NCBI GenBank assembly: GCA_025356095.1
Contig: JANXUR010000050.1
Location: forward strand, 1 to 64,000
Reading direction: 5' to 3'
Source of the DNA: Acidobacteriaceae bacterium
GTDB taxonomy: Bacteria; Acidobacteriota; Terriglobia; Terriglobales; Acidobacteriaceae
Length of the DNA: 64,000 nucleotides
In this document: piece after piece, positions 1-8,546 of the stretch
Layout: every line of letters begins with the position of its first letter
Position numbering within the stretch: position 1 is the first letter of the stretch
The notes under the pieces: model-generated
Seen by the model: only the letters and a program-made list of their open reading frames with translations
What the model was told of the DNA's origin: nothing
Database searches by the model: none
Program-made: the position numbers and the translations under genes

Positions 1-70
1 GTCCAGAAGGCGCTGGGGAATTAGAGCGAATCTCGTGAAGGTATACCGCCTCTGAAAGACCACTACGGAG

Positions 71-89
71 ATTCTGGCTTCGCCAGAAT
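71..89. other. Short perfect hairpin
   Basis: An 8-bp perfect inverted repeat (ATTCTGGC / GCCAGAAT) has a 3-nt loop and no T-tract. It lies in the non-coding left edge of the window. Its ATTC-TTCGC-AGAAT core resembles the palindromes near 3.0 and 7.5 kb, so it may be a minimal member of the same dispersed family. This is a pattern observation only. Confidence 0.4.
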
Positions 90-159
90 GCCGTCGCTGG
101 TTGGTTGACTGTATAGCAGCTGGAAAATCGATCCAGCCGCCGGTCTGGTGTCGATTGAG

Positions 160-185
160 CGCCCGGTCTTCGGATCGGGCGTTTC
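160..185 (+). terminator. Rho-independent terminator-like hairpin
   Basis: A 9-bp stem (160-168 with 173-181, one G-T pair) is capped by a stable TTCG tetraloop and followed by TTTCT. No complete plus-strand gene precedes it here, so it would end a transcript that enters from left of the window. Confidence 0.5.
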
Positions 186-262
186 TGCGTCTGAGTTTGG
201 ACAGGAACGATTTATCAACTTATAGCCTGGTAGCTGTCAGCTTACAGCTTTCGAGACGGATG

Positions 263-2848
263 TCAGATCGTTGGCTTTGCGATACGGGTTGGACTGGGCG
301 GTGGGGTGGCCGTGTCGGTTTGTACATTCAGAGTGACCTGCTGGGTGCTCGCCGGGTCGTCGCGGAGGTGCATGTAAAGGACGACCGGCTGGGTGTTGGC
401 GGGTGGGTGTGGGATCGCCAGGGAGGTGTCGACGAAGCCTTCAGGGACCTTGGTCGGAGTGGCGAAGTTGGAGTCGAGCGAGATGGTGTCCACGAGGTAC
501 AGGGACGCGCCGCTGAGGGTGCAGGTGGCGGTTGGGTCGACGGGGCAGACGAGGGTGCTGAAGGTTGGGAGGCGGACGATGGTGGTGAGCGGGATCCAGT
601 CGCCGGGGGTGCCGTCCGGGGCGATGGGACGCAGGTGGAACGCGCCGAAGGTGCTGGGGCCGAAGGTCTTGAGGGGATCGAAGGTGGCAAGGAGGCTGTG
701 GGCGTCCTGCAGGACGAGCGAGCCGTTGGCAACTGAGAGCGTGGTATGGAGAGCTTCGGTGGGGTCGTCGGCCTGGGAGGCGATTTCAACTGTCCCGGCG
801 CGGGGGAAGGGGGATTTCGACTTGAGGAAAAAAGTGAGTTGGGAGCCGAGGGCGAGGTCTTCGGAGTTGCCGAGGTCTACGCCTCCGCTGGTGGGTTGGG
901 TGACTCTACGGGTGAGGATTGAGACCGATGGCCTTGCAGCGAGGACTAGCGTGGAGACGGGGACGGAGCGGCCGTCGCGCAGGTGAACCTCGGCGAAGAG
1001 TTTGTCGCTGGGGCGGAGCGCTGGGGGCTTGGCATCGGCGGAGAGATTGAGCGTGAGGGATTTTCCGTCTGACTCTTTCGGTTCCGGGATGTAAGTAAGG
1101 TCTTTGATCGTGAGGGACTTGACCTGGTCGAGGCTGGCACCGGTGAGTACCGCAGTGCTATCGCCGGCGTGGAGCAGCAGGGTCTCGACCCGTGCGGGTT
1201 CGACGAAGGCTGTGGCCGAGATGAAGTCCGAGGTAGTGATGCCGAACTGCTTGATCGCCAGACGGATCGTGCCGGGTGCTGTGTCGCGGGGGAGGGTGAG
1301 TCCGACCTCAATGGGTGCTGGCGATGTGTTTTTTTGAGGCTCTTTGTCGTTATGGGAGAGCTTCCAGTCGACCTTGGTGTCGACGGGTTCGAGTGCAATG
1401 GATTGGACGCAGGCTGTGCCGGATGCGGTGAGTTGGAGATGGTTGGGGTGGCCGACAATGAGAGTGTCGGGATCGGCTATGGCGGATTTGGACGGCAAGA
1501 TGTGCCAGCCGCTCCCGGGGACCTGCTGAAGCGGCAGGGTGGGGCCGGTGAAGTGATCGAAACCCCACATGCCCTCGATGGTTCCGGTGAGTGGGCCGTC
1601 CCTGGGGATTGAGGAGCCCACCTCTATCGATGAGGCCGATTGAGGTGGGGTACCCGTAGATTTTGGGAGTTCCTTGCGTTCCGGGGTAGGTGGGGCAAGG
1701 ATCAGGCCTCCCTGAAAGGGGTTGGGAGCGAGAGGTATCTCCTTCCTGGCGGGCGTATTGAGGTGGAGGACGAGGTCGTGGGCGAAGCCGGTGGAGAAGA
1801 CGAGTGGTGCACCTTCGATGGGGAGAGCAACCTGCGGGTCGAGGAGGCAGGATACACGGTTGGGGTCGACGGGCCGAAGCGGTGGTGGCAGGGTTTTTTG
1901 AACCGCAGGCAGGCCGATGACGATGACGGACTTGGGATTGTTGAAGCTCGGCGGCGTGTTCAGACGGAGGTCGAGGCTCTCGCGAGCCGTGTCGGCGGTA
2001 GGAAAGGCGATCGCGGGGATGTACTGGTACTTCGCGGTGTGGAGGCCGCTAGTGAGGCGAACGAGATCCACAATGGCGCCTACATAGGCCGAGTAGGTTC
2101 CGCCACCGGCAACGCTGGTGTAGGAGGCGGCGGTGATGAAGTCGGAGGTGGGTCCGGTGGAGAGCGCTGTCGCGATGGTCTGGGCATGGCCGTCGTCGAG
2201 CAGGGTCTGGGTGCCGGTCTGGGTGAGGCAGGTGTACTGCTGGTCGAGAGGGCGCTTGGCGCAGTCTGGGTTGGGTTTGAGGGCAAGGGTCCGGGCGAGG
2301 AGATCTGAGTGTTCCTGGAGAGCCTTGGTGTCGCCGGGCGGGACCTGCTTCATCGCGTCAACATATTTTTCGATGCGGCCCTGCTCGAAGCTGGCTTCGG
2401 CGAGATCCTGCGAGGCGCGGACGAAGACTCCGGGACGACCCTTGACGGCGGAGCGCAGGGTGCTAAAGTCACCACCGGTTTCAGGGGCGAGGAAGAGGAT
2501 CGCTTGCTGGGCCTCGTCGGGGACCGTGATGGTAACGCCCTCTTCCCGGACTTTCTTGTCCCAGGTTTCGATCCGGATGAACCAGGTATCGGGGGGCGGG
2601 TTGGTGGTGCCGCGGAGGAAGGTGGCGATCAGGAGGTAACGGACGGATTGGGTGGGGGGCAGGTTCGGGTGCAGCCAAATCTGGTCTTTTGGCTGAAGGT
2701 TGGGGACCGAAGCAATGGGGAGGGTGACTCCGTTGCGGGTGACGCGAATATCGATTTTGGGGCCGGGGAGGTCGAACCGGGCCTGGGCGAAAGCAGCGGA
2801 GGCCGTGAGGAGTGACAGGGCGGCAAGGCGTCGGAACAGTCTGGCCAT
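263..2848 (-). CDS. Secreted protein of unknown function (861 aa)
   Basis: A long open frame starts with MARLFRRLAALSLLTASAAFA, a clear Sec signal peptide (about residues 1-21), so the product is exported. The rest is rich in Pro, Thr and Ser and looks like a chain of beta-sandwich segments. Several Cys residues in the middle and C-terminal parts could form disulphides. I recognise no catalytic motif and do not assign a function. No strong Shine-Dalgarno precedes the ATG. The gene points away from the peptidase that lies upstream on the same strand, 184 bp off, so a shared transcript is possible. A palindromic element (1617-1655) lies within the frame and adds a Ser/Thr/Pro-rich stretch. That this is a real gene is well supported by frame length and signal peptide. 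Confidence 0.8.
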   Translation of the reverse strand: MARLFRRLAALSLLTASAAFAQARFDLPGPKIDIRVTRNGVTLPIASVPNLQPKDQIWLHPNLPPTQSVRYLLIATFLRGTTNPPPDTWFIRIETWDKKVREEGVTITVPDEAQQAILFLAPETGGDFSTLRSAVKGRPGVFVRASQDLAEASFEQGRIEKYVDAMKQVPPGDTKALQEHSDLLARTLALKPNPDCAKRPLDQQYTCLTQTGTQTLLDDGHAQTIATALSTGPTSDFITAASYTSVAGGGTYSAYVGAIVDLVRLTSGLHTAKYQYIPAIAFPTADTARESLDLRLNTPPSFNNPKSVIVIGLPAVQKTLPPPLRPVDPNRVSCLLDPQVALPIEGAPLVFSTGFAHDLVLHLNTPARKEIPLAPNPFQGGLILAPPTPERKELPKSTGTPPQSASSIEVGSSIPRDGPLTGTIEGMWGFDHFTGPTLPLQQVPGSGWHILPSKSAIADPDTLIVGHPNHLQLTASGTACVQSIALEPVDTKVDWKLSHNDKEPQKNTSPAPIEVGLTLPRDTAPGTIRLAIKQFGITTSDFISATAFVEPARVETLLLHAGDSTAVLTGASLDQVKSLTIKDLTYIPEPKESDGKSLTLNLSADAKPPALRPSDKLFAEVHLRDGRSVPVSTLVLAARPSVSILTRRVTQPTSGGVDLGNSEDLALGSQLTFFLKSKSPFPRAGTVEIASQADDPTEALHTTLSVANGSLVLQDAHSLLATFDPLKTFGPSTFGAFHLRPIAPDGTPGDWIPLTTIVRLPTFSTLVCPVDPTATCTLSGASLYLVDTISLDSNFATPTKVPEGFVDTSLAIPHPPANTQPVVLYMHLRDDPASTQQVTLNVQTDTATPPPSPTRIAKPTI
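1617..1655. repeat. Palindromic element copy 1, inside a CDS
   Basis: The left arm CCCACCTCTATC (1617-1628) pairs with GATTGAGGTGGG (1638-1649) with one mismatch, across a GATGAGGCC loop; it is followed by GTACCC. Two more copies with the same loop lie at 4068-4106 and 5883-5925. This copy is read through by the 861-aa secreted-protein gene and encodes GTPPQSASSIEVGS, in a Pro/Ser-rich linker-like segment. Confidence 0.75.
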
Positions 2849-2978
2849 AGTTCTAGTTTAGACGCTTTGGGTGGCCGATTGAGCCGCTTGAGAGGTAGTT
2901 GAGGCGGACAATAAAAAGTTGCGGTGAGAAGGGCGAAATGTATGGGTGAGGGCGGGTTCGTCGGGGTCCTTTGACCGC

Positions 2979-3019
2979 GTCTGGCGCAAACTGCGCGCCA
3001 GACTTCGCTCAGGATGACA
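2979..3019. other. Intergenic palindrome with CTCAGGATGAC motif
   Basis: A perfect 9-bp stem (GTCTGGCGC 2979-2987 with GCGCCAGAC 2995-3003) is followed by TTCGCTCAGGATGAC (3004-3018). It lies just beyond the peptidase stop codon, between two co-directional minus-strand genes, so it could act as a terminator or mRNA 3'-end structure. The tail resembles the palindrome at 7493-7528. Confidence 0.5.
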
Positions 3020-3032
3020 GAGTTTCGTTGAT

Positions 3033-5798
3033 CTAGTTGAGGTTTTTGTAGTTGAGGATGGTGTTGAACATCATGCGGAATTCGCCGACGTTCTGCCAGC
3101 GCCAGATCGGGTTGGTGGTGAAAAGGATGATCTGGCCTTTGCCGACCGCCGTGCGGACAATTGCGGCGCGGCCTTTTATTTCGTCGGCTCCGTTGAAAAG
3201 GCCGCTGAGAACGGACTTGTCGCCGCCGGGGTATCGCATCAGGACGTCGGATTTGTCCTGTTCGGCGTCGAGTCGGAAGAGAGGGCCGTTGGCGTAGCGC
3301 ACGGGGACTGTCGGGGTGGAGTAGCCATAGAAGATTGGGTTGGTGGGCTGGGTAATGGTGGCCTCGACGATTGGGCCCGGGGCGTAGAGCTTTGCAGTCG
3401 GCGCGGTCGTATCGATTTTGGGGGTGATGCCGAAGTCGGATGGCAGGGAACTGGAGGCTCCTAGGGTGACTAGCAGGCCGCCAGATTCGACGAACTTCTG
3501 GAATTCGCCGACGCCCTTGACGCCCATGCCGCCGGTGATGTCGTCGGACGAGCCGTAGTCGCCGAGGAATTTGAACTCGGCAGTTTTGGTGTAGGCGAGC
3601 GGGGTCTTGGATTTGGGGATGTCAGTGACCAGGGCCTTCGAGTTGCGGGCCTGGGTGGGGATGAGGATGAGGTCGTACTTGTCTTTCAGACCGCCGGCTA
3701 GGACCTGCTCTTTGAAGATGAGGTCGTAGGGGACGCGGTACTGATCGAATGTAAAGCGGACCCAGCCTACGTCCTGGGTGCCGTTCCAGGTGCTGAAGAT
3801 GGCGAGACGGGGGAGCGCGGCAGGGTGGGTGGCGACGGTGGGCTTGGCGGTGAGGGCGATGGCGTCAAGGCCTAGTGAGATTGCGGCTTCTTTGAGTTGC
3901 GAGAAAGCTGAGGCAGGGATGAGGAAGGAACCAGCGGGGATGTTGGTCGGGCCGGACTTGAAGGAGGATTCGGCAATTTGGATATCGGTGTCTTTGAGCG
4001 CGTAGCGGAGGGTGATGAAGTTGGGTGAGCCGTGGTCGGGGATGACATAGAAGTCCGTGGCCTTGGTCCCACTCATCGACGATGAGGCTGTCGATGAATG
4101 GGGCACGGATTTGTTTCCGGATTCGGAGATGTTGGAGGGTGGGGTGTATTGGTCGACGAGAATTGTGGGCGCGTCGAGGATGGATTTGTCGGCGATGGGG
4201 GTGATGGTGGTGCGGGTCATCAGACCCATGGTCCAGGCGGAGTCGTCGTAGGTGGTGAGTTCGGGGTCGGGGTCGACCTGTTTGCCGAGGAGCGTTTTGG
4301 CGAGGCGGCCGTAGGGTTGGTTGGACTTAATGACGAGCGAGCCGGCGGGGTATGTACCTTCCTTGACCTTGATTTCGGCGGTTGCGCGGCCGACTTCAAT
4401 ACCCTGCAGCCGCATGATGTCCGTGACGAAGGCTACGCGGGTCATATCTTCCTGGTCGGCGGGGAGCACGAAGGCATAGGGGGCTTCGGTTTCGCCGGAG
4501 CGGATAGAGTTGCGGGACTTGGTGTAGAAGTTTTCGAGGATGACCTGCGGGATTGAGGAGGCGAGTTGCAGTGACGTGAGGACGCCGGTTTCGGCGTAGT
4601 TGGTGTTGTTGCGCATGGACCAGACGACTTCTTTGTAAGGCGGGCTGGGGCGATACCACTGGCGCTTGCTGTAGTCGTTTGCACCGCCGCCACCGGGGCC
4701 GGAGACGGCTGGGTTGGGCGGGGCGGAGATGGTGCGCTTTAGCGTGGATGCGCCAGCGTTGCCGAAGATCTCGTAGAAGCGCATCAGGCCGTTGTGGTTG
4801 GTGGACATGATGGCCACGTAGCCGGGGGACCAGGCATCGACGTAGCCGTGGTTCCAGACGCCGGGCATGCCGTATTTGGTGAGCTGGGCCATGTCCCAGT
4901 TGGCGAACATGGGAAGTTCGGCGTAGACGATGGGGTCCCAGAGTGGGTTTTGGGGCGACTGGCCGCTGTAGGCGTAGAGGAAGGGGACCGACTCATGCAG
5001 GTCGTGCATAATGGGCGGGTGGAAGTCGAGATACCACTTGAGGAAGTTCTGGTTGGCGAGGCCGGCGTAGTTGATGTCGCGGTTGTCGTCGTGCTTGGTG
5101 TACTTGCCCCAGTAGGGGACGCCGGACATTTTTTCGTATTCGGTGACGTCAACGTTGTAGCGCAGGTACCAGTCGATGGAGCGGTCGCGACCATCGGGAT
5201 CGGCGACGGGCATGATGGCGACGATGACGTTGTCGCGAATCTTCTTGATGAGGTCTGAGTCTTCGACGGTGATGCGGTAGGCGAGCTCCATCAGCATCTC
5301 GGGTGGGCCAAGTTCGGCGCTGTGCAGGCCGCCGGAGAGGGTGTAGATGGGCTTGGTTTGCGCGATGATCTCTTTGGCCTGGTCGTCGGTAAGGCCGCGG
5401 GGATCGGCGAGGCGGGCGAGGTTTTTGCGATTGACGTCGAGGTTGGCGATGGAGTCTTCGGAGCCTACGAAGACGATGATCGAGTCGCGGCCTTCTTCCG
5501 TTTTTCCGATGTTGATGATCTTGACGCGCGGCGAGGCAGACGCAAGTGCCTGGTAGTAGCGGAGGACGTCGGCGTAGTAGGTGAGGCGTGTGGGTTCGCC
5601 TATGTGGTGGCCGAGGATGGCTTTGGGGGAGGGGATTGTCGCCGATGTGGGGAGATGGTCTACGAGGGGGCTGGAGAACTCGGGCTTGGTGGTCCACTGC
5701 TTGACCTGCGCGGCGAAGTCGGGGTCCATGGGCTGCTGGGAGTGGGCTGGCACGGCGATGAGGGCAGCAGCGAGGACGAGCAGGGAAGACTTCAGCAT
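3033..5798 (-). CDS. Secreted M14-family zinc carboxypeptidase
   Basis: The predicted product is an exported metallopeptidase that removes C-terminal residues from peptides. The 921-aa product starts at MLKSSLLVLAAALIAVPAHS, a signal peptide. The ATG is preceded by GGAG about 10 nt upstream, which favours it over an in-frame codon 60 bp further out. The M14 zinc site is visible as HSAE (His about 159, Glu about 162) in GGLHSAELGPPEM, and HDLHES further on supplies the likely third His ligand. The middle part carries peptidase-fold segments. The C-terminal third ends in a module resembling a glutamine-amidotransferase-like fold (GRAAIVRTAVGKGQIILF), as seen in large acidobacterial M14 proteins. 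A palindromic element is inserted in frame at 4068-4106. Family assignment is firm; substrate is unknown. Confidence 0.88.
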   Translation of the reverse strand: MLKSSLLVLAAALIAVPAHSQQPMDPDFAAQVKQWTTKPEFSSPLVDHLPTSATIPSPKAILGHHIGEPTRLTYYADVLRYYQALASASPRVKIINIGKTEEGRDSIIVFVGSEDSIANLDVNRKNLARLADPRGLTDDQAKEIIAQTKPIYTLSGGLHSAELGPPEMLMELAYRITVEDSDLIKKIRDNVIVAIMPVADPDGRDRSIDWYLRYNVDVTEYEKMSGVPYWGKYTKHDDNRDINYAGLANQNFLKWYLDFHPPIMHDLHESVPFLYAYSGQSPQNPLWDPIVYAELPMFANWDMAQLTKYGMPGVWNHGYVDAWSPGYVAIMSTNHNGLMRFYEIFGNAGASTLKRTISAPPNPAVSGPGGGGANDYSKRQWYRPSPPYKEVVWSMRNNTNYAETGVLTSLQLASSIPQVILENFYTKSRNSIRSGETEAPYAFVLPADQEDMTRVAFVTDIMRLQGIEVGRATAEIKVKEGTYPAGSLVIKSNQPYGRLAKTLLGKQVDPDPELTTYDDSAWTMGLMTRTTITPIADKSILDAPTILVDQYTPPSNISESGNKSVPHSSTASSSMSGTKATDFYVIPDHGSPNFITLRYALKDTDIQIAESSFKSGPTNIPAGSFLIPASAFSQLKEAAISLGLDAIALTAKPTVATHPAALPRLAIFSTWNGTQDVGWVRFTFDQYRVPYDLIFKEQVLAGGLKDKYDLILIPTQARNSKALVTDIPKSKTPLAYTKTAEFKFLGDYGSSDDITGGMGVKGVGEFQKFVESGGLLVTLGASSSLPSDFGITPKIDTTAPTAKLYAPGPIVEATITQPTNPIFYGYSTPTVPVRYANGPLFRLDAEQDKSDVLMRYPGGDKSVLSGLFNGADEIKGRAAIVRTAVGKGQIILFTTNPIWRWQNVGEFRMMFNTILNYKNLN
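4068..4106. repeat. Palindromic element copy 3, inside the M14 peptidase gene
   Basis: CCCACTCATCGAC (4068-4080) pairs with GTCGATGAATGGG (4090-4102) with one mismatch, around a GATGAGGCT loop, followed by GCAC. It is translated as VPHSSTASSSMSGT. The conserved core reads Ala-Ser-Ser in the same frame and orientation as in copy 1, although the two host proteins are unrelated. Confidence 0.75.
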
Positions 5799-5882
5799 GG
5801 ACGCAGGACTCCGGGCTTGTTGGGGCTTGGGTTTGTGGACTTTTGGGAAGGCTATCACAGGGGGGCGGTGGGATCGTTCGAA

Positions 5883-5925
5883 CCCACCTCAATCCCGATG
5901 AGGGCGGGATTGAGATGGGGCACCC
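5883..5925. repeat. Palindromic element copy 2, intergenic
   Basis: CTCAATCCCG (5888-5897) and CGGGATTGAG (5905-5914) form a perfect 10-bp stem. The stem extends outward through CCCA/TGGG with one mismatch. The GATGAGG loop and GGGGCACCC tail match the two coding copies. It lies between the divergent M14 peptidase and alpha/beta-hydrolase genes, 26 bp before the hydrolase start. Confidence 0.75.
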
Positions 5926-5950
5926 TGAAGGTTGGGGTAGGATGTTGGGC

Positions 5951-6856
5951 ATGAAGATGCTGGGGTTGATTGGGTTGTTGATGTTGGGTTCGGTTGCGAT
6001 GGCGCAGCAACACACCATGCTGCTTTGGCCTGAGGGCACGCCGGAGCCGAGCCATCTTACCGGGTCGGAGCGGGATACGACACTTGCTGAGCCCGCGATC
6101 GTGGCGGGGAAGCCGATCATTGGCCTGACCAATGTCGATAGGCCGAGTCTGGCGGTGTATCCACCTCCCGAGGGTATGAATGGCGGGGCGGCGGCGCTGG
6201 TGTTTCCGGGCGGCGGGTATCGGCTGCTGGCGATGGACCTGGAAGGGACTGAGGTTTGCGCGTGGCTGAACTCGCTAGGGATGACGTGCGTGCTGGTGAA
6301 GTACCGGGTTCCTGAGACGGGACATTATCCGGAGAACACGGAGGATTTGGAGGATGCGCAGCAGGCGATGCGACTAACGCGGAAGTATGCGTCGGGGTGG
6401 GGGATCGATCCAAAGAGGATTGGGGTGCTGGGGTTTTCGGCTGGCGCACACCTGGCGGTGACACTAAGTACGCATCCGGATTTTCAGGGGAAAAATGTTG
6501 CGGCTTCGACCGTCGATGCAAGGCCGAACTTCCAGATGATTATTTATCCGGCGTATACGTCGCTACCGGACGACAAGGTGCCGGAAGCTATCGCGCCGAC
6601 GGCGGCTGTTCCTCCGACATTTCTGGTGCAGGCCGAGAATGACTATGGGGCTAAAGTCGAGAGCTCGGTTGACTACTTTCTGGCTTTAAAGAATGCCAAG
6701 GTTCCCGCGGAGATGCATATCTACGCCGAGGGCGGGCATGGGTTTGGGTTGCGGCCCACGGATGCTCCGGTGGCGATGAAGTGGCCGATACTGGCGGCGG
6801 AGTGGCTACAGACGATTCAAATGCTGGGGCCGTTGGGGACGGTGTGGAAACCCTGA
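5951..6856 (+). CDS. Secreted alpha/beta hydrolase (carboxylesterase-like)
   Basis: The 301-aa product is an alpha/beta-hydrolase of the acetyl-esterase/dienelactone-hydrolase type. The nucleophile elbow GFSAGAH (Ser about 163), an acid in QAENDYG and a histidine in GGHGFGL give a plausible Ser-Asp-His triad. The oxyanion-hole segment FPGGGY lies upstream of the nucleophile. The start MKMLGLIGLLMLGSVAMAQ is a signal peptide, with AGGA 8-14 nt before it; an ATG 9 bp earlier is an alternative. The product is presumably periplasmic or secreted, and the layout GG-GY plus the family suggest deacetylation of sugars or esters, which is inference. It is divergent from the peptidase and ends 3 bp before the convergent Uma2 gene. 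Confidence 0.85.
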   Translation: MKMLGLIGLLMLGSVAMAQQHTMLLWPEGTPEPSHLTGSERDTTLAEPAIVAGKPIIGLTNVDRPSLAVYPPPEGMNGGAAALVFPGGGYRLLAMDLEGTEVCAWLNSLGMTCVLVKYRVPETGHYPENTEDLEDAQQAMRLTRKYASGWGIDPKRIGVLGFSAGAHLAVTLSTHPDFQGKNVAASTVDARPNFQMIIYPAYTSLPDDKVPEAIAPTAAVPPTFLVQAENDYGAKVESSVDYFLALKNAKVPAEMHIYAEGGHGFGLRPTDAPVAMKWPILAAEWLQTIQMLGPLGTVWKP

Positions 6857-6859
6857 CGG

Positions 6860-7417
6860 TTAGCTGCCGGTGGGCGGCTGGAGGGCACGCCGTTCGAGAC
6901 GGTCGAGTTCGGCGAAGATTTCGTCGACCGTGATAGAGATCGGGGTGCTCTCGACCGAGAGAGTCTCGTTTACTTCGTGGAGGACGCCGTCACGAGCGGC
7001 GGTGTAGGCGATTCGGCGCCAGGGGTCTACTACCCAGGAAGTTGGGACGCCCATGCTGGCGTAGTCGTTGATGCGCTCACGAATTTTGCTCATGCGATCT
7101 TCGCTGGAGAGAATTTCGATGCAGAGGATGGGCGGGGTACGGACGATGCGCTCGTCTACGTTGGGCACAATAGCTAGGATCACGTCGGGAATACGGAAGC
7201 GATTGCTCGCGACCTGCACTCGTTGCTCGGTCAGGATTTCGAAGTTGAGCGACTCTTCGGACGGGGCGAAAAACTTTACGAAGAAGGTTTGCAATCGGGC
7301 GTGAGGTGTTTCCCCCATATTTCTCTCCAAGACTTCGCCGTCGACGTAGTCGCAGTCGGGGCGGTAGACGGTGCTCAGGTATTCGTCGACAGAGATCAGA
7401 AGTGGGGTTGTGACCAT
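6860..7417 (-). CDS. Uma2-family endonuclease-like protein
   Basis: The 185-aa product belongs to the Uma2/DUF820 family, with a PD-(D/E)xK nuclease-like fold whose biological role is poorly known. The hallmark N-terminus (SVDEYLSTVY ... CDYVDGEVLE) and the core pair RIPDVIL and CIEILSSED are present, followed by the family's DYASMGV and WVVDP motifs. The ATG is preceded by GGAGG 8 nt upstream, which fixes this start over a codon 66 bp upstream. Such genes are often in multi-copy, lone positions, and nothing next to it suggests a partner. It is convergent with the hydrolase gene (3-bp gap). Confidence 0.85.
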   Translation of the reverse strand: MVTTPLLISVDEYLSTVYRPDCDYVDGEVLERNMGETPHARLQTFFVKFFAPSEESLNFEILTEQRVQVASNRFRIPDVILAIVPNVDERIVRTPPILCIEILSSEDRMSKIRERINDYASMGVPTSWVVDPWRRIAYTAARDGVLHEVNETLSVESTPISITVDEIFAELDRLERRALQPPTGS

Positions 7418-7492
7418 GGCAGCCTCCGCTGGAGCTAGGATACACGGGCTTGGTCGATGGATTGGCGTGGAGCGCCGCGGCAAAAGCGAAAT

Positions 7493-7528
7493 ACTGAGAT
7501 TCTTCGCGTTGCTCAGAATGACCTCAGT
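7493..7528. other. Two-step palindrome between Uma2 and ABC genes
   Basis: The outer arms ACTGAG/CTCAGT and inner arms ATTCT/AGAAT flank TTCGCGTTGCTC. The sequence lies 26 bp after the stop of the ABC ATPase gene on the minus strand and could end that transcript. It shares the CTCAG-A/G-ATGAC motif with the palindrome at 2979-3019. Confidence 0.5.
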
Positions 7529-7553
7529 TTCTTACTTCAGACTGACCCGAGAT

Positions 7554-8435
7554 CTAGGAGTGGCTCTTGCTGTGGCGGACTCCGCCCTCGCCGGCGAACC
7601 GTGCGCTCGGGTGATCGCTGGCGATGACGCCATCGCGAATGGTGATGACGCGGTGGGCGAACTCGGCGATGTCGGGCTCGTGGGTGACGACGACAATTGT
7701 GTTGCCCTTGGCGTGGAGTTCATCGAACAGCGCCATGATCTCGTCGCCGGTTTTGGAGTCGAGGTTTCCCGTGGGTTCGTCGGCGAGGATGATGCTGGGG
7801 CGGTTGACCAGCGCGCGGGCAATGGCCACGCGCTGGCGTTGGCCGCCGGAGAGCTCGTTTGGCTTGTGCATCATGCGGGAGCCGAGGTGGACGGATTCCA
7901 GGACTTCGGTGGCGCGGGCGATGCGCTCGGCTGCGGGAGTTCCGTTGTAGATGAGGGGCAGTTCGACGTTGTGCAGCGACGACGCGCGGGCCAGCAGGTT
8001 GAAGGTCTGGAAGACGAAGCCGATTTCCTTGTTGCGGATGCGCGCAAGTTCGTCGTCGTCGAGTTCGCTCACCTGCTGATTGTTGAGCCAGTACTGGCCC
8101 TGGCTGGGCGAGTCGAGGCAGCCGATCAGGTTCATTAGCGTGGATTTGCCTGAACCGGACGGTCCCATGATGACGACATACTCGTTGTGCTTGATCTTGA
8201 TATTGACGCCGCGCAGCGCGTGTACCTGCTGTTCGGATCCCATGTCATACGTCTTCCAAATATTGTCGGTAACGATGACGTGGTTGGCGGTGTCTAGCGC
8301 GGTGATGCCGGAATGCGGCGCTTCGAGCGGCGCGTTGACTGCCGCACTGACTGCCGCGTTGAGTACTTCGGCTGCTGCCATGTTCTCCCCCAAATTTCCC
8401 GCTACATTCGCTGCTGCATTTGCTGAATCAGGCAC
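7554..8435 (-). CDS. ABC transporter ATP-binding protein (MacB/LolD type)
   Basis: This is the nucleotide-binding subunit of a MacB/LolD-type exporter, acting at the cytoplasmic face of the inner membrane. Visible motifs are Walker [10 protein letters not shown] (91-99), the signature LSGGQ (195-199), Walker [10 protein letters not shown] (215-223) and the H-loop His (about 252). The GTG start has GGGAGA 7 nt upstream. This gives a 293-aa protein with an unusual Ala/Asn-rich extension of about 50 residues before the normal family start; an internal ATG at 8381 would remove part of it. It is the second gene after the HlyD-type adaptor (111-bp gap). No permease follows, although the family normally needs one. 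Confidence 0.93.
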   Translation of the reverse strand: MPDSANAAANVAGNLGENMAAAEVLNAAVSAAVNAPLEAPHSGITALDTANHVIVTDNIWKTYDMGSEQQVHALRGVNIKIKHNEYVVIMGPSGSGKSTLMNLIGCLDSPSQGQYWLNNQQVSELDDDELARIRNKEIGFVFQTFNLLARASSLHNVELPLIYNGTPAAERIARATEVLESVHLGSRMMHKPNELSGGQRQRVAIARALVNRPSIILADEPTGNLDSKTGDEIMALFDELHAKGNTIVVVTHEPDIAEFAHRVITIRDGVIASDHPSARFAGEGGVRHSKSHS

Positions 8436-8546
8436 ACGCTTCTCCCCGGAGCTGGCGACCCGTCCTTATCAGACGTAGTGCCAGCGGAAACGTCACTTGC
8501 CACCACCGCGCATTCCGCCCGCGTCGAAAACCATGGTCGAAACTGT

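Noticed and set aside
220-255. AGCTGT/ACAGCT hairpin near the left edge
   Set aside because: Only 6 bp, no T-tract and no second copy seen in the window; it could arise by chance.
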